Below are positions 1 through 6,034 of a DNA stretch of 15,791 bases, in pieces. Made by a program: the position numbers and the translations under genes. The stretch is from contig JAUVCJ010000027.1 in assembly GCA_030595765.1 (NCBI GenBank), positions 1 through 15,791 on the forward strand. Reading direction: 5' to 3'. Source of the stretch: Thermoplasmatota archaeon. Its GTDB lineage: Archaea > Thermoplasmatota > Thermoplasmata > GCA-020350865 > JAUVCJ01. Each line of letters starts with the position of its first letter. Positions within the stretch are counted from its first letter, which is position 1. The notes under the pieces are model-generated. The model saw only the letters and a list, made by a program, of their open reading frames with translations. It had not been told where the DNA came from and did not search any database.

Positions 1-1
1 G

Positions 2-835
2 CTAAAATATGATTCAATAGAAAACTCACTTGAAAAACTGAAACTCATTAATGATGGCAAGCTCCTCAATGCGGCTCTAATATTGTTCGGAAAAAAGCCG
101 CAATCCTTCTTTCCCAATGCAAGACTCAGATGCGCAGTATTCGGAACCTCCACCACCTCATTCACAATCGACATGCAGGACTTCTATGGCGATCTATTCT
201 ACCTCATAGAAAAAGCTGAAGAGTATATTCTGAAAAACATCCACATCGGAATGAAGTTGAACGGCCTAAGAAGGGTCGATGTACCAGAAATAAACAGGGA
301 TGCTTTCAGAGAAGCCATAATCAATGCCTTCTGCCACAGGGATTACCGCGAATACGATTCAGTAAACATCGCGGTTTTCAAGGACAGAGTAGAGGTTAGA
401 AATCCAGGTTGCCCTTATGGTGGTCTCACCATCGAAGAGATCACAACGCAAAACGTCTCCAAAAGGAGTAATGAGCTTATTGCAGACATTTTCCACAGAG
501 TTCATTTTGTCGAGAAATGGGGCAGAGGCATTGAGCTTATTCTCAGCAAGGAGCCAGAGGCATCTTTCAAAGTGGTTGCTGACATGTTTGTTTCAGTATT
601 CAGGAGGAAAGAATATTCGAAGACTGTGGAGAAAACTTCGGATAAAACTTCGGATAAAATCATTCACCTGATAAGAGATAACTCAAAGATATCGGCGAAA
701 TTTATAGCTAAGCGTATCAAGATTACCCCCAGAGCGGTGGAAATGCACCTGTCAAAACTGAAAGAAACGGGAAAGATAAAACGTATTGGCTCCAAAAAAG
801 GTGGACACTGGGAGATTATCGAAAACCTGCCATAG
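2..835 (+). CDS. RecG-like / AlbA_2 family ATP-binding transcriptional regulator, C-terminal part (5' end outside window)
   Basis: The frame is open from the left edge, so the gene begins outside the window; 277 residues are visible. An in-frame TTG at 83 is not the start, because the residues before it (about 15-30, ending in AALILFGKKP) match the conserved SLEKLGL..GKLTNAALLLFGK stretch of the family. Next come the NRDAFREAIINAFCHRDY block (about 97-115), the EVRNPG turn (about 131-136) and EKWGRGIE (about 171-178), the hallmarks of the RecG-like C-terminal region of proteins that carry an N-terminal AlbA_2 (Schlafen-type) domain. A Lys/Thr/Ser linker with a doubled KTSD follows, then a winged helix (about 218-277) ending at TAG 833-835. 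Family members are usually predicted transcriptional regulators, often near stress or mobile-element genes. The AlbA_2 domain itself should lie in the missing part. Its target cannot be inferred here. Confidence 0.88.
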   Translation, partial: LKYDSIENSLEKLKLINDGKLLNAALILFGKKPQSFFPNARLRCAVFGTSTTSFTIDMQDFYGDLFYLIEKAEEYILKNIHIGMKLNGLRRVDVPEINRDAFREAIINAFCHRDYREYDSVNIAVFKDRVEVRNPGCPYGGLTIEEITTQNVSKRSNELIADIFHRVHFVEKWGRGIELILSKEPEASFKVVADMFVSVFRRKEYSKTVEKTSDKTSDKIIHLIRDNSKISAKFIAKRIKITPRAVEMHLSKLKETGKIKRIGSKKGGHWEIIENLP

Positions 836-1102
836 AAAAGGGGAGGCGGCTTTTGAGCGAAGCTTATTTCGCGAATTAGGGCGGGGCTGCGCCTGCTGGG
901 GGCGAGTGGGCGGCTTTTGCGGGTTTGCGGAGGCGGTGAGGCCAACAGGGCCCTCCTGTGGTTGCCATTTGCTGTCATTCACTTCCATTTGCCCTCAATT
1001 GCTGCCAATCACTGCCTTTGTTCGCCTCTGCCCCCCCTATCCAGTGTCCTTCCAAACGTCCCACAAACCTCTCTAAAACACCCCATAAACCCCATCTGCT
1101 TC

Positions 1103-1111
1103 TTTATTATA
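1103..1111 (+). promoter_or_regulatory. Candidate TATA box for the cold-shock gene
   Basis: TTTATTATA stands out in the AT-rich half of the spacer. Transcription from about 1135 would leave a leader of about 105 nt before the GTG at 1242; long leaders are known for bacterial cold-shock mRNAs. An alternative box, CTTTATTTAG near 1198-1207, would start transcription inside the Shine-Dalgarno and is less attractive. This is pattern matching only. Confidence 0.3.
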
Positions 1112-1226
1112 GTAGAAGTGTATAGGCGGCCTTGCAAATATCGAGCGAATTACAAAGCACTTTCAGATTACAAAATCTTCGTGACTACTTTTTCAATCTT
1201 TATTTAGTAACATAGAACACCATTCT

Positions 1227-1237
1227 AAGGAGGTGAT
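1227..1237 (+). promoter_or_regulatory. Near-perfect Shine-Dalgarno of cspA
   Basis: AAGGAGGTGAT is complementary to the canonical anti-Shine-Dalgarno end of 16S rRNA over 11 nt. The GGAGG core lies 8 nt before GTG 1242, which decides the start. The in-frame GTG at 1233 lies inside this site and cannot be the initiator. Confidence 0.85.
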
Positions 1238-1241
1238 AACA

Positions 1242-1433
1242 GTGGAAGGAACAGTAAAATGGTACAACAACACCAAGTCATTCGGTTTTATTCAGGCTGG
1301 CGATGATAAGGACGTATTCGTTCATCAGACCGGCATTGAGCCTGGAACAACAATAACCGAGGGAGACAAGGTAGAGTTTACCATAGAACAAGGTGACAAG
1401 GGCCCTCATGCCGTTAACGTCAAAAAACTGTGA
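1242..1433 (+). CDS. cspA: Cold-shock domain protein (CspA family)
   Basis: This 63-residue single-domain protein is the usual length for bacterial and archaeal CspA proteins, small OB-fold proteins that bind single-stranded RNA/DNA and act as RNA chaperones. It opens with EGTVKWYNN. RNP1 reads KSFGFI (about residues 12-17; KGFGFI is the usual form, so Gly is replaced by Ser) and RNP2 reads DVFVHQT (about 27-33). It ends with the typical GPHAVNVKKL. The start is GTG at 1242, fixed by the Shine-Dalgarno at 1227-1237. The gene stands alone on the plus strand, converges on the phosphoesterase and is separated from it by a strong hairpin. Csp genes are patchily distributed in archaea and many seem to be bacterial imports; the bacterial-looking ribosome site fits that but does not prove it. 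The family assignment is certain, the physiological role is not. Confidence 0.95.
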   Translation: MEGTVKWYNNTKSFGFIQAGDDKDVFVHQTGIEPGTTITEGDKVEFTIEQGDKGPHAVNVKKL

Positions 1434-1452
1434 GGAAACTCACAACTTCAAA

Positions 1453-1486
1453 GCCAGTCGCTTGGAAGTTTTTTCCAGGCGCTGGC
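1453..1486. terminator. Bidirectional hairpin between cspA and the phosphoesterase gene
   Basis: GCCAG at 1453-1457 pairs with CTGGC at 1482-1486, and CTTGGAA at 1461-1467 pairs with TTCCAGG at 1473-1479. Together this makes a stem of about 14 bp with one bulged C and a 5-nt loop (GTTTT), followed on the plus strand by ATTTTCCAATTTTT. It sits 20 nt after the cspA stop and 14 nt beyond the phosphoesterase stop, so it can serve both convergent genes. Confidence 0.65.
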
Positions 1487-1499
1487 ATTTTCCAATTTT

Positions 1500-2315
1500 T
1501 CACACAACATACCCAACAAGCCGCGGCTCCAGCACACCGCTTTGGGTATCGTACACCACATACTTCGCTCTCTCGTCGCTGTCCCTGGGCATACCCACAC
1601 TTCCCACGCTTATGATGTGCTTCTGCTTCTTATCAAGGACAATCTTGTCCCCCATCAGGTACTGCTTCCTGTTAATGATGGCATCGGGATTGATGCTGCC
1701 GGGGTTGATACTGTCAGAGTTGATGCTGTCTGAGTTGATGCTGTCTGAGTTGCTATCATCGGAATTGATGCCGCCGGAGTTGCTATCGTTAGAGTTGATG
1801 ATGTCGGAGTTGGTGCCTTTTGGGTTGTTGCTGTCAGTTCCATAGCTGAACAGTATCAGCTGGTGGGTGTGCCCAACAAACGCGATCCTCTGCTCCATCA
1901 ACTCGAATACCTCTGCCCTTTCCTCTGCTGTAAGATTGTAGATATAGGTGTCAATGGAGTCAGGGGGACACCCATGTATGAAAAAGAGATCGTGCTGAAC
2001 AAGGCTCAGAGGCATCTTGTTCACAAAGTCCATCATCATGGGCGTGGCTCCTTTTCGCTTCATTTTACTTCGGGGTCCGGGTTTACCAGTCCATACCACA
2101 TCTCCAAGTGTGGATACGAAGTCCTCATGGTTCCCTCTAACCGCCGGGATCTTGTGCTTGGTAACCAGTTTGATGACCTCTTCATGGTCAGGCCCAAAAT
2201 CTATCAGATCACCAAGGCAGATCGTGGTGTCAACGTTCATTCTCTGGATGTCTGCAAGCACAGCTTTAAGCGATGCAAGGTTCCCATGAACATCTGAAAA
2301 TACTGCCAGCCTCAT
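1500..2315 (-). CDS. Calcineurin-like metallophosphoesterase with a repeat insertion
   Basis: This 271-residue protein belongs to the YfcE/MJ0936-type branch of the metallophosphoesterase superfamily: a binuclear metal hydrolase of phosphodiesters or phosphomonoesters, here with no signal peptide and so probably cytosolic. The metal-binding motifs are in order: SDVHG (D8, H10), GDLIDFGP (G35, D36), GNHE (61-64), FIHG (H114) and GHTH (148-151). The C-terminal VGSVGMPRD (about 237-245) matches the family's NPGSVGQPRD. Between GHTH and that strand lies a low-complexity insertion, residues about 165-214, of loosely repeated S-I-N-S-D units encoded by a 15-bp tandem repeat; relatives lack it and are shorter. 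An AGGT ribosome site precedes the ATG by 9 nt. The PH-like gene lies 74 nt upstream on the same strand, so co-transcription is possible. The substrate cannot be told from sequence. Confidence 0.9.
   Translation of the reverse strand: MRLAVFSDVHGNLASLKAVLADIQRMNVDTTICLGDLIDFGPDHEEVIKLVTKHKIPAVRGNHEDFVSTLGDVVWTGKPGPRSKMKRKGATPMMMDFVNKMPLSLVQHDLFFIHGCPPDSIDTYIYNLTAEERAEVFELMEQRIAFVGHTHQLILFSYGTDSNNPKGTNSDIINSNDSNSGGINSDDSNSDSINSDSINSDSINPGSINPDAIINRKQYLMGDKIVLDKKQKHIISVGSVGMPRDSDERAKYVVYDTQSGVLEPRLVGYVV
1681..1815 (-). repeat. 15-bp tandem repeat array inside the phosphoesterase gene
   Basis: On the plus strand the unit reads about GTTGATGCTGTCTGA, repeated about nine times with substitutions; two adjacent copies around 1718-1747 are nearly identical. 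Each unit encodes five residues, so length changes keep the frame. The product is an Asn/Ser/Asp/Ile-rich segment between the last metal motif and the final strand. Confidence 0.8.
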
Positions 2316-2389
2316 CAGCTACATACCTGTAACTTTGGGTATTTGAAACCTTCCCTGGCAGAGCCGCCAAGTTCTATTATCAAAACTAA

Positions 2390-2725
2390 TTATTTTTCCT
2401 GCACTCTTCCCATCTGCAAGTTAGCCATACTAACGAAATCCTCCAGTACCAGCTCGTCTATTCTCTTTGCTTTGATCTCGATGCGCATCGCCTTTCCCTT
2501 CCAGCTGGACTCTATCACAAGGCTCTTGCCACCAACCTCAACGCTTTCTACATCGTTCCATGCCAGCCTGGTCTTCTGCTTGGAGATCCTATCCACGGCT
2601 ATAAGGTGCCTGTTGGTAAGATATACACGTATCCAGCTGCCGTTGAGCATAACACCCCATTTGACCCAGGCAAAGGCCTTTAGGTCTTGTTCGATGTATT
2701 CCCCCTCTTCAAGCTTCAGAGCCAT
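2390..2725 (-). CDS. Small PH-like (bacterial PH/GRAM-type) domain protein
   Basis: This 111-residue soluble protein has no signal peptide or membrane helix. The pattern VYLTNRHLIAVDRISKQ (about 34-50), then an aromatic/acidic strand (RLAWNDVESVEVGG, about 53-66) and an alternating strand SLVIESSWKGKAMRIEIKA (about 68-86), followed by a helix, is the profile of compact PH-like barrels (bPH/GRAM). In those, 'LTNxRLI...' marks the first hairpin. These domains act as scaffolds or lipid or protein binders, and nothing here indicates an enzyme. The start is ATG 2725; no strong ribosome site precedes it. It lies upstream of the phosphoesterase on the same strand with a 74-nt gap. The domain call rests on the pattern alone, and the partner is unknown. 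Confidence 0.7.
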   Translation of the reverse strand: MALKLEEGEYIEQDLKAFAWVKWGVMLNGSWIRVYLTNRHLIAVDRISKQKTRLAWNDVESVEVGGKSLVIESSWKGKAMRIEIKAKRIDELVLEDFVSMANLQMGRVQEK

Positions 2726-2943
2726 TGACTAGCACAATGACACCGAGAACTAATGAATTTGGTGCTATGTTACCCCTTGGATATCATTCCCCGCCTGAGA
2801 AAGTGGCGACAGTGTCCCCACAATTTGCAGCAAAGATACTGGCCCAATAGAATCAAGGAGTAGCATATCATCAACTAAACCCCATCGGGGAGGAGGCCTT
2901 TGGGGTGGGTGGGCGGAATAAGCAATCCATGAACGGGATGCAA

Positions 2944-2953
2944 ACTATTATAC
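2944..2953 (+). promoter_or_regulatory. Candidate TATA box for the HTH-nucleotidyltransferase gene
   Basis: ACTATTATAC lies about 35-44 nt before the proposed CTG start at 2988, placing transcription near 2975. It directly abuts the first ATACCGTG repeat, as an operator would. Confidence 0.35.
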
Positions 2954-2985
2954 CGTGTAACGGAATAGATACCGTGAGGCGGTAT
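2950..2985. promoter_or_regulatory. ATACCGTG direct repeats plus ATACCG/CGGTAT palindrome
   Basis: ATACCGTG occurs at 2950-2957 and again at 2969-2976, 19 nt apart (near two helical turns). The second copy forms a perfect 6-bp inverted repeat with CGGTAT at 2980-2985 around the loop TGAGG. The GAGG in that loop is also the only plausible ribosome site for a CTG start at 2988. It could be an operator, an RNA hairpin over the ribosome site, or both. Confidence 0.4.
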
Positions 2986-2987
2986 AT

Positions 2988-3590
2988 CTGTACATCACCA
3001 TACCCATCCAAAAAAAATCAACTGAAAGCCTGTTCCGCTATGGGCAATCACGAGATCTGCTTCTGCTTCTATCAAAGAATCCCTATAGATCTTTTTTCAT
3101 CACAGAAATAATCCAGTTACTTGAAATAAAAAGTAGAGACACATTGATGAAGCTTCTAGTAAATCTAGAGAATTCGAATCTCATTCTTTCTGAAAGAGAT
3201 GGCGGTAAACGCCTGATATCCATCAATCCTGCCTGCCTAGAAGATGACTTGGACCCGTTTTCTGAGATCCCACAATCCGAGTACAGACCCCTCATTGCAA
3301 AGCTTGTCGATGAACTGGCCAAATCAAGCCATGCCAAAAAGGTAATTCTTTTCGGAGCAATTGCACGTGGCGAAGCCGATAGGATGAGTGACATAGACCT
3401 TTGCATCATCTCGGAAAACTCTGAAAAGATGCAAACACTGGCCTCAATGATATCCTATCAGTGCAGTGCAGGAGAGTTCTTTGAGCACAGGTGGCAGGTC
3501 AATATATTCGTTATCTCATCATCAGAGTTAGAAGAGGGCAGGGGATTCATAACTGACCTCCGAGTGGAAGGTATAACGCTTTACGGGTGA
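2988..3590 (+). CDS. Winged-helix/nucleotidyltransferase (MNT-type) protein; start uncertain (CTG 2988 or ATG 3147)
   Basis: The C-terminal half carries the polymerase-beta-like nucleotidyltransferase signature: GAIARGE (residues 123-129, counted from the CTG at 2988) followed by SDID (134-137), matching G-S-x(3)-G...SDxDL with Ala for the usual Ser. Such domains transfer nucleotides to proteins or RNA and are common in toxin-antitoxin-like modules. The frame is open upstream of the first ATG (3147) back to a stop at 2958-2960. It encodes LFRYGQSRDLLLLLSKNPYR and a helix-turn-helix (about residues 15-70), as in known archaeal HTH-nucleotidyltransferases, so starting at ATG 3147 would cut the HTH in half. 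No ATG, GTG or TTG exists in frame between 2961 and the TTG at 3144; CTG 2988 with GAGG 8 nt before it is the best candidate. An A8 run at 3010-3017 is an alternative frameshift point. No partner gene is adjacent. Confidence 0.72.
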   Translation: MYITIPIQKKSTESLFRYGQSRDLLLLLSKNPYRSFFITEIIQLLEIKSRDTLMKLLVNLENSNLILSERDGGKRLISINPACLEDDLDPFSEIPQSEYRPLIAKLVDELAKSSHAKKVILFGAIARGEADRMSDIDLCIISENSEKMQTLASMISYQCSAGEFFEHRWQVNIFVISSSELEEGRGFITDLRVEGITLYG

Positions 3591-3649
3591 TTTAATGGTG
3601 GGTGGGATGGAATATAATCCTATCTTTCTCTAAGCCCTTCCTCATGCTG

Positions 3650-3678
3650 CAATTGGGCCACAGGCTGTGGCCTAATTG
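3650..3678. terminator. Strong hairpin between convergent genes
   Basis: A 13-bp stem (CAATTGGGCCACA / TGTGGCCTAATTG, one G-T pair) with a GGC loop lies in the 111-nt gap between the nucleotidyltransferase stop (3590) and the C25 peptidase stop (3702). No T-tract follows on either strand. It may terminate both genes or protect the 3' end of a transcript. Confidence 0.6.
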
Positions 3679-3701
3679 ATGCCAGCCAATTGAAAACAGC
3701 T

Positions 3702-5762
3702 TCAGTGATCCTCAGGTCCTGTGTGCCAGGGGTCGAAGTCGTTTGCTCCTGGATTAGTGGCGATAGGCAAATAAGCTGGATCTCCAAGGCATGTAAACAT
3801 CGCAGTCTCTTTCCAGTGCGCAGTTGTGCCCTGGTCAAACGGCGAATACTCTGAGCCATGGGTTGCAATGTAGCGGTTCTCAGCCCACTGATGAGCCTTT
3901 CCTATGGTTCCATGCTCCTCTTCGTGATTGAGCATGCCATCGCTTGGGAAAGCATACCACTGGTTGTTCATGTCCCAGGGGAAGTATGCAAAGGCATCAC
4001 CCTCAGTCAGGAAGTTTTCCACCATTGCCGCCTTGTTATGCACATCCTGCCCGATATTTGAAAAGCTAACCTCAGTAGCTGCTATTAGGCCAACTGCTCC
4101 AGCATACAGGTAGTTCAGAGCGAAGGTCTGCTCAAGCACAATATCCTCTCCACCAAAGTGCTCTCCCCAGATCTTGGCGTTCTCACAGGATATGAGCACA
4201 CCAACCTGCGGAGGCAAATTGTAGTCAAAGACGTTGGGGCTGCCAGGCATATCGGGGTGGTTCCCCTCAAGCCTGCCCTTACCCTGTGGGTCAGAGAACG
4301 GGTCGTCAGGCACATACACATAGAATGTTGCGTGCCAGCTCCCATGACCTCTGTAGAACACATAGGTGCTGGACTCCATTATTGGCTGAATGCTCATGAC
4401 CTTACCGGTAGTGGCCTCACGGAAGCCCTCATTACCAGTTGTTCGCATGTAATCGTAGCTAAGTCCCTCATCCTCAAGGTCTTGAGTCATGTATCTACCA
4501 GGTGTCATCTGCCTGCGCTCGTCAGCAACCTCAAAACCGTTCCATACAGATCCATGCTTGCGCCATTCGATGTTCTGAACACCGCCGCCTTCGGTGCCGT
4601 AATCGATCTCCAAAGTATCTTGAAAAGCTTCAGGCATGAATGTCCTTATCAGCTGGTCGCAAACTCCCTGGACATTGAGATTAATTATCCTACCAACAGC
4701 GGCACTCATAACGTATCTATCAGCAAGGAAGCCATACATTGCATCGGAATTGACACCATCAGGCTCGAAAGAACCCTCGTTTGTAGAGGTCTCGTCAGGA
4801 AGCGTGAACTGCGGCACAGCCACAGCAGAGCCAACAATGCCGATGTACTCGATGGCTCCAATTGTGGCGTTCATCTCGATCAGCTTGTTCAAAAGTCCGA
4901 TCTGAACCGCATTGAAATCGTTGTCCATGTAAGCGTCATATGGAGGTTCGGTGCTGGGGTTCCAGTCTGTCAGCACAAATGCATCCCTGAAACCAGCAAG
5001 CTCAGCAGCAACTGCTGAAAGAGAGGGTACGTGGAACTGGGTGAAGTTCGAATCAAGTCTTGACTCGTCCCAGTCATACGGATTCGTTACAACGATGTAG
5101 TTGGGCAGCATCCCCAAAGCAAGCTGCTCCTCCCAGACATCTTCCTGGGTAGCATAGGTGGTTTGACCAAGCACAACTACCTTGTTGGTAGCCTTTGCAA
5201 GTGGAGCCACCCATAAAGCTTCCCTATAAGAAGCCACAGATATCGCATTATCAAATCCCTTAAAATCGCCAAGAACTGTATTGGATATCTCAAATATATG
5301 CTCCTCCAGCACAGCGATTCCCTGGGCATTCAGCTTGCCAAGCATACCGTCGGAATCATTGGTGAACAACAGCACAGGGAACTCATTGAAGTTCATGTGC
5401 TGAAGGGTCCAAAGCTGCTTTACATCCATCCCGTCAGGGCCAAGAATGTAGAAGGGGTGGTAGCCGTTATGATTTACAATAGAGCCCAACGATGCCACAA
5501 ACGCAAAATCAGCTTCCTCGATCGGTTCATCCACCATGACAAGATAGTTGTCAGGCAGGTCGATTGTAGGATTGTAAGTGCTAGCTGTAACTGTTGGCTG
5601 GGGTGTGAACATCACTGCAGCAAGTAACAGCAATACAATGACGGCAACGGCGCCTACCTTCATCATAGTGCCCTTGTTGCCAAGGCCGCCTGGGGTGCCA
5701 ATGTCGCCGGTTTCTAATTGAGTCTCACCTAATGTGGATTCGGGGTTGTCTAGATTAGTCAA
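3702..5762 (-). CDS. Membrane-anchored gingipain-like cysteine peptidase (family C25)
   Basis: This 686-residue protein has a short N-terminal tail, one hydrophobic helix (about 35-52) and a long extracytoplasmic part, so it is a signal-anchored surface or secreted protein. C25 landmarks appear in order: YIGIVGSAVAVPQF (about 306-319, the 'LLVGDADAIP' strand), FLADRYVMSAAVGRI (about 345-359, the 'GDGYPDIAVGRI' block), FYRGHGSWH (469-477, catalytic His473), GVLISCENA (521-529, catalytic Cys526) and FTCLGDPAYLP (about 656-666, the terminal 'LGDPALP'). C25 is a caspase-fold (clan CD) endopeptidase family; specificity is unknown. The TTG start at 5762 is supported by GGAGGG 5 nt upstream. An ATG at residue 33 would give a classical signal peptide instead. 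No separate pro-domain, C-terminal sorting domain or second helix is seen. It is divergent from the TlpA-CcdA lipoprotein gene. Confidence 0.85.
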   Translation of the reverse strand: MTNLDNPESTLGETQLETGDIGTPGGLGNKGTMMKVGAVAVIVLLLLAAVMFTPQPTVTASTYNPTIDLPDNYLVMVDEPIEEADFAFVASLGSIVNHNGYHPFYILGPDGMDVKQLWTLQHMNFNEFPVLLFTNDSDGMLGKLNAQGIAVLEEHIFEISNTVLGDFKGFDNAISVASYREALWVAPLAKATNKVVVLGQTTYATQEDVWEEQLALGMLPNYIVVTNPYDWDESRLDSNFTQFHVPSLSAVAAELAGFRDAFVLTDWNPSTEPPYDAYMDNDFNAVQIGLLNKLIEMNATIGAIEYIGIVGSAVAVPQFTLPDETSTNEGSFEPDGVNSDAMYGFLADRYVMSAAVGRIINLNVQGVCDQLIRTFMPEAFQDTLEIDYGTEGGGVQNIEWRKHGSVWNGFEVADERRQMTPGRYMTQDLEDEGLSYDYMRTTGNEGFREATTGKVMSIQPIMESSTYVFYRGHGSWHATFYVYVPDDPFSDPQGKGRLEGNHPDMPGSPNVFDYNLPPQVGVLISCENAKIWGEHFGGEDIVLEQTFALNYLYAGAVGLIAATEVSFSNIGQDVHNKAAMVENFLTEGDAFAYFPWDMNNQWYAFPSDGMLNHEEEHGTIGKAHQWAENRYIATHGSEYSPFDQGTTAHWKETAMFTCLGDPAYLPIATNPGANDFDPWHTGPEDH

Positions 5763-5767
5763 ATAAG

Positions 5768-5773
5768 CCCTCC
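5768..5773 (-). promoter_or_regulatory. GGAGGG ribosome site selecting a TTG start
   Basis: On the minus strand GGAGGG is followed by 5 nt and then TTG (5762-5760). This supports the TTG over the internal ATG at residue 33 as the start of the C25 peptidase. Confidence 0.65.
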
Positions 5774-5807
5774 ATAAAGTCGTTAATGTAACCCATGTAA
5801 CACTCTT

Positions 5808-5817
5808 ATTATAAGCA
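5808..5817 (-). promoter_or_regulatory. Candidate TATA box of the C25 peptidase gene
   Basis: On the minus strand the region reads GCTTATAATAAG. Transcription would begin near 5785, leaving a leader of about 22 nt that contains the GGAGGG ribosome site. Confidence 0.5.
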
Positions 5818-5970
5818 TTATGGTAAAGTGGTTGTCAATTATGGTTCATTCTATTGTAAATCGGGTGTAATGTCCTGAGGAGGCTAGGTGTCATATTGTG
5901 CCCTGGAGTTTTCTAATGCTATAATGCTCATGTATGAAATGAACTGTGAAACGAATGAAATGAAACCTCC

Positions 5971-5986
5971 GAAAGGTTTAATTAAT
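5971..5986 (+). promoter_or_regulatory. BRE/TATA-type promoter of the TlpA-CcdA gene
   Basis: GAAAGG followed by TTTAATTAAT has the layout of an archaeal BRE plus TATA box. With transcription starting 25-30 nt downstream (about 6008), the leader is about 27 nt. That agrees with ATG 6035 rather than the earlier in-frame start at 5888, which would lie before the promoter. Confidence 0.6.
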
Positions 5987-6034
5987 CAATGGTGCAATCT
6001 GCAAATCCATAACCTGGCTTCCGGGGTTGATATC

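Larger units (their letters stand above)
836..1241. other. 406-nt spacer, no supported gene
   Basis: No convincing reading frame was found on either strand. The first 120 nt or so are GC-rich and contain a small inverted repeat (ACAGG, 5-nt loop, CCTGT near 948-962) that could act as a terminator for the upstream regulator. Around 968-1015 the sequence TTGCTGTCATTCACTTCC recurs in degenerate form as TTGCTGCCAATCACTGCC. The last 140 nt are AT-rich and should hold the promoter and leader of the cold-shock gene. The composition changes sharply between the GC-rich and AT-rich halves. Confidence 0.5.

Noticed and set aside
664..1207. Several frames of 78-104 codons on both strands around the first spacer
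   Set aside because: They are mutually overlapping, low in pattern, have no ribosome sites, and partly shadow the RecG-like gene.
1393..1845. 150-codon plus-strand frame rich in Leu/Ser/Glu repeats
   Set aside because: It is the complement of the 15-bp repeats in the phosphoesterase gene and overlaps the cspA end and the terminator.
2726..2940. Possible small RNA or terminator in the spacer (ACCCCA 2879-2884 with TGGGGT 2901-2906; CCCC-ATC-GGGG nested)
   Set aside because: The stem is short with a large loop, there is no T-tract, and there is no promoter-like box in front. It fits neither a tRNA nor a known RNA family by eye.
2905..3111. 68-codon plus-strand frame before the nucleotidyltransferase
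   Set aside because: Its product has no recognisable pattern. The overlapping frame (2961-3590) encodes a family-like HTH. It is kept only as a possible upstream partner in a frameshift at the A8 run.
4158..5018. 286-codon plus-strand frame
   Set aside because: It lies entirely antisense to the C25 peptidase, whose conserved motifs establish the coding strand. The product is unlike any family.
5888..6034. 49-residue N-terminal extension of the TlpA-CcdA protein
   Set aside because: It would put the lipoprotein signal peptide 50 residues inside the protein, and the likely BRE/TATA lies within it. ATG 6035 is the better start.
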